Assembly (NCBI GenBank): GCA_050258815.1
Contig: JBLMZM010000224.1
Location: forward strand, 1-11,122
Length of the DNA: 11,122 bases
Reading direction: 5' to 3'
Origin: JAAXKN01 sp050258815
Lineage (GTDB): Bacteria > Bacteroidota > Ignavibacteria > Ignavibacteriales > SURF-24
Part shown: piece by piece, positions 7,023 to 11,122 of the stretch
How positions within the stretch are numbered: the first letter of the stretch is position 1
How the letters are laid out: every line of letters starts with the position of its first letter
Made by a program: the position numbers and the translations under genes
Notes under the pieces: model-generated
What the model saw: the letters and a program-made list of their open reading frames with translations, nothing else
Told to the model about the DNA's origin: nothing
Database searches by the model: none

Positions 7023-7889
7023 TTATGATAATCCTGTAGCCCTAGCATATGCCTTTAATGCTTCAGGCAGAGGGTTTAATGCTTCAGCCAATGTATTGTA
7101 TGAACCGTCAGTTAGTAATTCGCCTGCAATTTTTTTTATGAGCAGTAATGTTGCCTTCATCGCAGATGCACCAAGACTAAGGCGGGCTACACCGAGATCC
7201 TCCAGCTCTGCAACTGAAGGGGGAAGAGCTGGGGCATTGGTTGGGTTTGCAAGAATATTTATGGGGGCAGCAATTTCCTTAACCAATGTCGAGATGTCAT
7301 CTCTTAACCATATGCCGGGAACAAATATGCAGTCCGCCCCTGCCTCACGGTATTTATTGCCCCGTTCAATGGCGTGTCTTAACCGGCCTTCAGGAGCTCC
7401 GGCAGAAGTAAGAAAAACATCCGTCCTGGCGTTGATGACAAGATGAAATCCCAAAGAGTCCGAAAGGCTTCTGATTGCCCGCAATCTTTCACTGAACTCC
7501 GAAACTTCAACTAATTTAGGACTGAGATTATAACTGTCTTCTATGTTTATCCCTACTATTCCGGTTTCAATAATTTTGCCTATGCAGGATAAAATTTCAT
7601 CTGTATTTTTTCCAAAGCCCCCTTCAATATCTGCAGTAACCGGGAGCGTTACCCTGCTTGCTATTTTTGCAATAGCGTCCATCATTTCGCTGAATGGAAT
7701 CTTCTGGCAGTCGGGATAACCTAAAGATGCTGATATTCCCATGCTGGTTGTTGCAATGGCCTTAAAGCCCGAAGCTTCAATAAGCTTTGAGCTTCCGGGG
7801 TCCCATGAGTTAAGAAGTATAAGGATTTCCTTTTGAGTGTGAAGTTTTAAGAAAGTTTCTGCCTTTGTTTTTTGGTCCTGAGTAACCAT
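7023..7889 (-). CDS. isocitrate lyase/phosphoenolpyruvate mutase family protein
   Basis: This 288-residue cytosolic enzyme (no signal peptide) has the usual length for the PEP mutase-like branch of the isocitrate lyase superfamily, a TIM barrel. Visible family blocks are LLNSWDPGSSKL (25-36), AIATTSMGISASLGYPD (44-60), TADIEGGFG (85-93, with Asp87 and Glu89 as likely metal ligands), GINIEDS (113-119, Glu117), and INARTDVFL from 152. These enzymes make or break C-C or C-P bonds next to a carboxylate with the help of Mg2+. The KKCGH/KRCGH loop of true isocitrate and methylisocitrate lyases is absent, so neither activity can be assigned. This subgroup has no agreed substrate. The start is firm: AAAGGAGGA lies just ahead of the ATG. 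It is a single-gene unit between two minus-strand terminators, and its neighbours are all exported proteins, which give no hint about the substrate. Confidence 0.92.
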   Translation of the reverse strand: MVTQDQKTKAETFLKLHTQKEILILLNSWDPGSSKLIEASGFKAIATTSMGISASLGYPDCQKIPFSEMMDAIAKIASRVTLPVTADIEGGFGKNTDEILSCIGKIIETGIVGINIEDSYNLSPKLVEVSEFSERLRAIRSLSDSLGFHLVINARTDVFLTSAGAPEGRLRHAIERGNKYREAGADCIFVPGIWLRDDISTLVKEIAAPINILANPTNAPALPPSVAELEDLGVARLSLGASAMKATLLLIKKIAGELLTDGSYNTLAEALNPLPEALKAYARATGLS

Positions 7890-7895
7890 GTATTG

Positions 7896-7903
7896 TCCTC
7901 CTT
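7896..7903 (-). promoter_or_regulatory. strong ribosome binding site of the isocitrate lyase/PEP mutase family gene
   Basis: Read on the minus strand this is AAGGAGGA, six bases before the ATG at 7889. It is the best Shine-Dalgarno match in the window and supports that start. Confidence 0.85.
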
Positions 7904-7989
7904 TGTATAGTAAAGGAAATATAATAAAATTTCCACAATGAGTCGGGGCAAAACAGAATATGAACTTTTGGGTAGGAAAAGGGGAAAAT

Positions 7990-8029
7990 AAAAAAGCCCG
8001 AAAACAGCGGATAAACGCTAAATTCGGGC
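7990..8029 (-). terminator. terminator of the phosphodiester glycosidase family gene
   Basis: GCCCGAA (7996-8002) pairs with TTCGGGC (8023-8029), and inside it AGCG (8006-8009) pairs with CGCT (8016-8019). Three unpaired bases lie on each side between the two stems, and the tip loop has six bases. On the minus strand the hairpin runs into six T (7990-7995). It lies about 130 bases after the stop at 8159 and about 100 bases before the next minus-strand start. It separates the two genes, so the enzyme at 7023-7889 needs its own promoter within roughly 7904-7990. No promoter boxes were clear there. Confidence 0.8.
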
Positions 8030-8158
8030 ATAATATTAATCACTAAAAGTGCTGTGGAGAGACAGGGAATCTCCGGATGTTCTTAAATTCTTTGAAATTT
8101 AGACTGTTCTCACGACATTTATAAAAGTAACGTCCAAATTGTGACCATGATGTTAAAG
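8030..8158. other. 3' untranslated stretch after the phosphodiester glycosidase family gene
   Basis: There is no open frame and no strong signal here. Only weak short inverted repeats are seen: CACT/AGTG at 8041-8051 and GGAGA/TCTCC at 8056-8074. It most likely forms the 3' end of the transcript that stops at the hairpin at 7990-8029. Confidence 0.5.
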
Positions 8159-9802
8159 TTATTTTAATAATAACATTTTTTTAATTTCCCGGTACTCTTT
8201 TGATCCATCAGTTGCAATTGCCTCTATTCGGTAAAAATAGATGCCTGAAGAGATATTCCCCGCATTAAAAGTCTTATAATGATAACCTGCATTTTGCACT
8301 GAATTATCAATAACACTTACAATTTCTCCTATGCTATTAAAAACTGTAATTTTGACCTTACTTTCCTTTTGCAACCCATATTTTATTGTTGTGCTTGGAT
8401 TAAAGGGGTTAGGATAGTTCTGCATCAGTTCATAGCTGTCAGGTAAAGACCTGCTCTTTGATGCTGTTCCTTCATTAACTCCGGTTATTGGATCATATGA
8501 AATGATCCTTACGGCATCGGCTACAACATAGCTGCCTGTCTTAGCACTGTTTGTTATAATAACTTTATCTGTTGAATCACCTCTGAAAGTATATTTCCCG
8601 AGCAATGTCCATGCTGAACCGTTTACAGTCTGGTCTGTATAAACTGTATCAGTCCCGTTTTTGTGCTTTATAATAAAAGGAACATCTTTTGCCCTGTTGC
8701 CTGAAGCAACCCACCATCCGTATACTTCATATACTGCTGAGGCCGGAGGATTCAGCCTGAATGTGCAGATGGCTGAGCCGTCTCCCGCTCCGCAGAGCAT
8801 TGCCGGAGTTGACCCGTAATAACCTGCATTTGCTGAAGCAAACCAGCCCCCTGAAAGCTGGGCATCTTTATCACCTGTGTCTATTACTTTCTGATATAGG
8901 GGTGTTTTGGGAAGTCCCATTGAATCAGGATTAACAATAGCCAGTATGGCAGGCAGTTCCCTTGAAGATGCTATAAGATCCTGACTGCCTATGCTCATCT
9001 GTGTTGAACCTCCGCCGTCCAGATTCATTGCTTCTGTGCACCCTAAGCTGATGAATATCGAGGGGAGTTCTGATAATGGAAGCGGACATGAGCAGAAAAG
9101 AATAGCATGTTTGTCCGGAGTATATCCGATGGCAGTGCGGTACTGCTCAGTTGAAAGAGCAACACCTGAACCCCACATTACTTCTTCATTATATGTTAGC
9201 TTTTCAGCACCGTTTTTAACCAGTGTAGGCCCTCCTCCAATGCCGGCAAGCAGATTCAGATACTGTGTGCCCTCTGCCTTTGTTGGGGCAGATTTAGCAG
9301 TAGGATCGTTATTAATATATGGCAGAGGTGCCGTAAATTTATATATATCTGAAACGAGGGGCCCGAAGTGGTATATCCAGTCAACTGCCATCGACCTGTC
9401 CGATTTTATTCCAAAGAAACTTCTTATTAGAGGGTAGGCTCCTCCGGTTCTGGTAACAGCGGCAACATTCTGTGCTTTTACTTCATTCGGATATACAACG
9501 GCAGAATATGCCGATGTTCCTCCGAAAAATCCGCCGTTTATGGCGGCATAAGCTCCGGTTTTTTTCAGAAATTCCGGCATTGCAGCCGGTGATGATGTAA
9601 GATACGGCCTTATGGCGACCTTCGGATTATTCATATCCACATCAATATAATATGCATAAAAAGAGGGAACAGATGCTTTTGAGCCTGAATATACCTTAAC
9701 TCCCGGTATGGATGAATAGGAGGATGTAACTTCCTTCCATGTAATTGTCTGGGCCTGTAGAACTGATACAAGGAGCATAAGTGCAGTTAACGTTCTTTTC
9801 AT
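8159..9802 (-). CDS. secreted phosphodiester glycosidase (NAGPA) family protein with golvesin-like domain and T9SS sorting domain
   Basis: The product is 547 residues. The signal peptide covers residues 1-17 (MKRTLTALMLLVSVLQA, cleaved before QTITW). The phosphodiester glycosidase domain (about 50-295) shows AAINGGFF (86-93), GIGGGPTLVKNG, RTAIGYT, and MNLDGGGSTQM with Asp262. This family includes the mammalian uncovering enzyme that removes GlcNAc from GlcNAc-1-P-mannose, and bacterial wall-polymer glycosidases. Hydrolysis of a sugar-phosphate diester outside the cell is therefore the best guess. A second domain (about 318-435), with VYEVYGWWVASGN, a Trp-Leu-Leu-Gly-Lys-Tyr strand and VVADAVRI, resembles the golvesin/Xly carbohydrate-binding-like module. 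The T9SS sorting domain (about 455-547) has NYPNPFNPS from residue 462. One oddity is FCSCPLPL (a Cys-rich, Pro-rich segment) before SELPSIF, where relatives usually have a 'vdGr..s.G' turn. A weak AGGAA lies just before the ATG. It is a separate transcription unit ending at 7990-8029. Confidence 0.9.
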   Translation of the reverse strand: MKRTLTALMLLVSVLQAQTITWKEVTSSYSSIPGVKVYSGSKASVPSFYAYYIDVDMNNPKVAIRPYLTSSPAAMPEFLKKTGAYAAINGGFFGGTSAYSAVVYPNEVKAQNVAAVTRTGGAYPLIRSFFGIKSDRSMAVDWIYHFGPLVSDIYKFTAPLPYINNDPTAKSAPTKAEGTQYLNLLAGIGGGPTLVKNGAEKLTYNEEVMWGSGVALSTEQYRTAIGYTPDKHAILFCSCPLPLSELPSIFISLGCTEAMNLDGGGSTQMSIGSQDLIASSRELPAILAIVNPDSMGLPKTPLYQKVIDTGDKDAQLSGGWFASANAGYYGSTPAMLCGAGDGSAICTFRLNPPASAVYEVYGWWVASGNRAKDVPFIIKHKNGTDTVYTDQTVNGSAWTLLGKYTFRGDSTDKVIITNSAKTGSYVVADAVRIISYDPITGVNEGTASKSRSLPDSYELMQNYPNPFNPSTTIKYGLQKESKVKITVFNSIGEIVSVIDNSVQNAGYHYKTFNAGNISSGIYFYRIEAIATDGSKEYREIKKMLLLK

Positions 9803-10023
9803 ATTATTTCCTGATTGTTACAATTTATTTGGCGGATTAAAGATTATCATTCTTAATAAGGCAGAATTAATCCTGTAAAATATAGCAGGTTTTAAGAAAA
9901 GGGTAAACAACATCATATGGCAGTCAGGAACGGGCACCATTTCCAGCCTTAGGGAAATCAGGAAAAATTATGTGAAGGATTCAGGCCGCACTTACTTTTG
10001 AACAGGCACAGGGAAAAATGTAT
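9803..10023. other. intergenic region upstream of the phosphodiester glycosidase family gene
   Basis: With the hairpin at 10024-10075 this makes a gap of 290 bases between two minus-strand genes. No frame in it looks like a gene; the longest is about 33 codons on the plus strand, with no credible start. It must carry the promoter of the gene at 8159-9802, because a terminator lies upstream. I could not pick out convincing Bacteroidota-type (TTG, TAnnTTTG) or sigma70-type boxes. Confidence 0.5.
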
Positions 10024-10075
10024 AGAATAAAACATTAACACCGGCCGGTAAATGCCGGGGTTAATGTTTTATTCT
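10024..10075. terminator. long hairpin, bidirectional-type terminator of the DUF4397 gene
   Basis: Arms at 10024-10045 and 10054-10075 form a 22-bp stem with a single mismatch (A10040 against G10059) and an 8-base loop. Each arm has a GC-rich tip (CCGGC/GCCGG) and an outer AATAAAACATTAA/TTAATGTTTTATT segment. A T-rich run therefore follows the GC stem on either strand. It starts 17 bases after the stop codon of the minus-strand DUF4397 gene, which it most likely terminates. No plus-strand gene reads into it. Confidence 0.85.
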
Positions 10076-10092
10076 CAAGCTTAACTTTTCCC

Positions 10093-11122
10093 TTACTTCA
10101 AGTACATCATTTTGCGGGTTTCGTTATAATTGCCGGCTTTGATGCGGTAGAGATATGTGCCGGCTGTGAGGTTTGCCGCATTGAACGGAACGTTATAGCT
10201 GCCTGCAGCCATTTTCTTGTTTACAAGCGTGGCTACTTCGCTCCCAAGAATATTGTATATTGTTATGCTTACAAATTCTTCCTTCGGGATAGAGAAGCTT
10301 ATTACAGTGGAGGGATTAAAGGGATTAGGGTAGTTCTGTTCAATTTTATAGTCGACTGCACCTATCTTTGTATTTTTTACATCTGTAGAAGTTGCCGCCT
10401 GGGGAAGCGTTATTACGTTGCCGTTTGGAAGGGCGACTAAAACACAGAAAGAATTTCCATTCTGATTCTTTGACGGATCAAGGAAGCCCGAGGCGAATAC
10501 TACTCCTGCGCCGCCTTTAAGTGAAGAAAGATCTGCATCAACTGATTTCACAATTGTATTCGGGGAATTTGCTGGTGTAATATCCAGGGTATATTTGGCC
10601 GGAGGCACTGCAATGTAATCAGTCATATCGCCGTATGCAGCATTGCTGACAATCTTAACTACTCCCCTTGCGTATATATCCACAGCCGGAGCATCGGTTG
10701 AGCCGTGGAGCACAAAGAACTCGACCTTGTCCATATCCATAGCCTTCTCTCTTGCCATCTGCTTAATGAAAAGAGTAAAAGCTGTAGGTTTTTTATCAGG
10801 ATTTCCGCTGTATTTTGATGTATCCAGCACACCGTTTGCAATTGCAACATAAGCCTTGCCACTATCTAGCTTCAGGTTGAATTTTGCAATTACGTCATTA
10901 ACGGACATGCTGTTTGCCGGGGCTACACCCACGGTAAATTCTGTCCCAGCCGGTGCGTCAATAAAAGGGGTTGCCTGGCGGAACATAAAATCTTTGAGCA
11001 GAAGCTTGTCGTTAAGATACACATCAACGGATTTTGCAGCAATATCGGCTGAATTGTGGATCACCTGCAGGCGGGCTGTCTGCGCATTTACAAAAGAACC
11101 GAACATAAAAACGAAAGATAAA
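10093..11122 (-). CDS. secreted protein with two DUF4397 domains and T9SS sorting domain (start outside the window)
   Basis: The gene is cut by the right edge. An ATG at 11104-11106 is in frame, but the codons before it stay open and read LSFVF, a hydrophobic signal-peptide core. The true start therefore lies beyond 11122, and this Met is inside the signal peptide, which would be cleaved at VNA before QTARLQ. Counting from that Met, there are two DUF4397 repeats. The first (about 12-118) has RLQVIHNSAD and VDVYLND. The second (about 127-235) has FFVLHGSTDAPAVDIYARG and YIAVPPAKYTLDI. A Thr/Ala-rich linker leads to a T9SS type A sorting domain (about 252-337) with QNYPNPFNPST and YNILGSEVATLVN. 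DUF4397 is a surface beta domain of unknown function. The protein is expected on, or released from, the outer surface. Transcription ends at the hairpin at 10024-10075. Confidence 0.92.
   Translation of the reverse strand, partial: LSFVFMFGSFVNAQTARLQVIHNSADIAAKSVDVYLNDKLLLKDFMFRQATPFIDAPAGTEFTVGVAPANSMSVNDVIAKFNLKLDSGKAYVAIANGVLDTSKYSGNPDKKPTAFTLFIKQMAREKAMDMDKVEFFVLHGSTDAPAVDIYARGVVKIVSNAAYGDMTDYIAVPPAKYTLDITPANSPNTIVKSVDADLSSLKGGAGVVFASGFLDPSKNQNGNSFCVLVALPNGNVITLPQAATSTDVKNTKIGAVDYKIEQNYPNPFNPSTVISFSIPKEEFVSITIYNILGSEVATLVNKKMAAGSYNVPFNAANLTAGTYLYRIKAGNYNETRKMMYLK

Noticed and set aside
7000..7446. Plus-strand open frame of 148 codons starting GTG near a GGGGAGGAG
   Set aside because: It lies wholly antisense to the conserved 3' half of the isocitrate lyase/PEP mutase gene. 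Its protein is low-complexity (Ala/Ser/Arg) with no family features.
7810..8043. Minus-strand open frame of 77 codons overlapping the start of the isocitrate lyase/PEP mutase gene
   Set aside because: It runs through a terminator hairpin (7990-8029) and the promoter region, and overlaps the true gene out of frame. Its hydrophobic stretch comes from T-rich DNA.
8991..9437. Plus-strand open frame of 148 codons
   Set aside because: It is antisense to the phosphodiester glycosidase domain, with no domain or ribosome binding site to support it.
9903..10020. Small peptide gene on the plus strand (reading ...NNIIWQSGTG...)
   Set aside because: About 33 codons without a credible start codon or ribosome binding site, and no resemblance to a known peptide family.
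10643..10852. Short open frames on both strands inside the DUF4397 gene
   Set aside because: They are shadows of a conserved coding frame with two domain repeats.

Overview
The window is about 11.1 kb of AT-rich bacterial DNA, probably from Ignavibacteria or a nearby lineage of the Bacteroidota/Chlorobi (FCB) group. The evidence is direct: all five exported proteins end in a type A sorting domain of the type IX secretion system (T9SS). Each has a (N)YPNPFNP motif, a beta-sandwich with a 'YN.LGQL / YDILGRL / YNILGSEVATLV' strand, and a final (K)M.(L/Y)L(K/R)-like strand. The 'QNYPNPFNPST' wording is typical of Ignavibacteria. No mobile element, tRNA, rRNA, CRISPR array or phage gene was seen.

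Left half (113-6622, + strand): three tightly spaced genes (gaps of 26 and 16 bases, each with a good ribosome binding site) form one apparent operon ending at a strong intrinsic terminator (6678-6711). Genes 1 and 3 are paralogues with the order signal peptide, VIT domain, VWA domain, helical 'LWAKE.ID' tail and T9SS domain. This resembles inter-alpha-trypsin inhibitor heavy chains with a bacterial sorting tail. Gene 1 has a complete metal-binding MIDAS; in gene 3 the MIDAS aspartates are replaced. Gene 2, between them, carries a different VWA type (DVTGS, GGDDMPE, TDASYH) that recalls integrin-beta I-like domains. It sits behind a large beta-rich N-terminal region and has its own sorting tail. 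The three products are predicted to be exported together and attached to, or released from, the cell surface. A surface complex that binds a ligand through a metal ion is an inference.

Middle (6623-7022): the convergent junction holds two oppositely oriented terminators. Between them lies a minus-strand stretch that reads, across two frameshifts and one stop, like the eroded remains of a PAS sensor domain.

Right half (7023-11122, - strand): three separate transcription units, each followed by its own hairpin terminator. They are a cytosolic isocitrate lyase/PEP mutase superfamily enzyme (7023-7889), a secreted phosphodiester glycosidase (NAGPA) family protein with a golvesin-like domain and T9SS tail (8159-9802), and a secreted protein with two DUF4397 domains and a T9SS tail (10093 to the right edge). 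The start of this last gene lies outside the window. There is no sign that the right-hand genes work with the VWA operon beyond sharing the T9SS export route.
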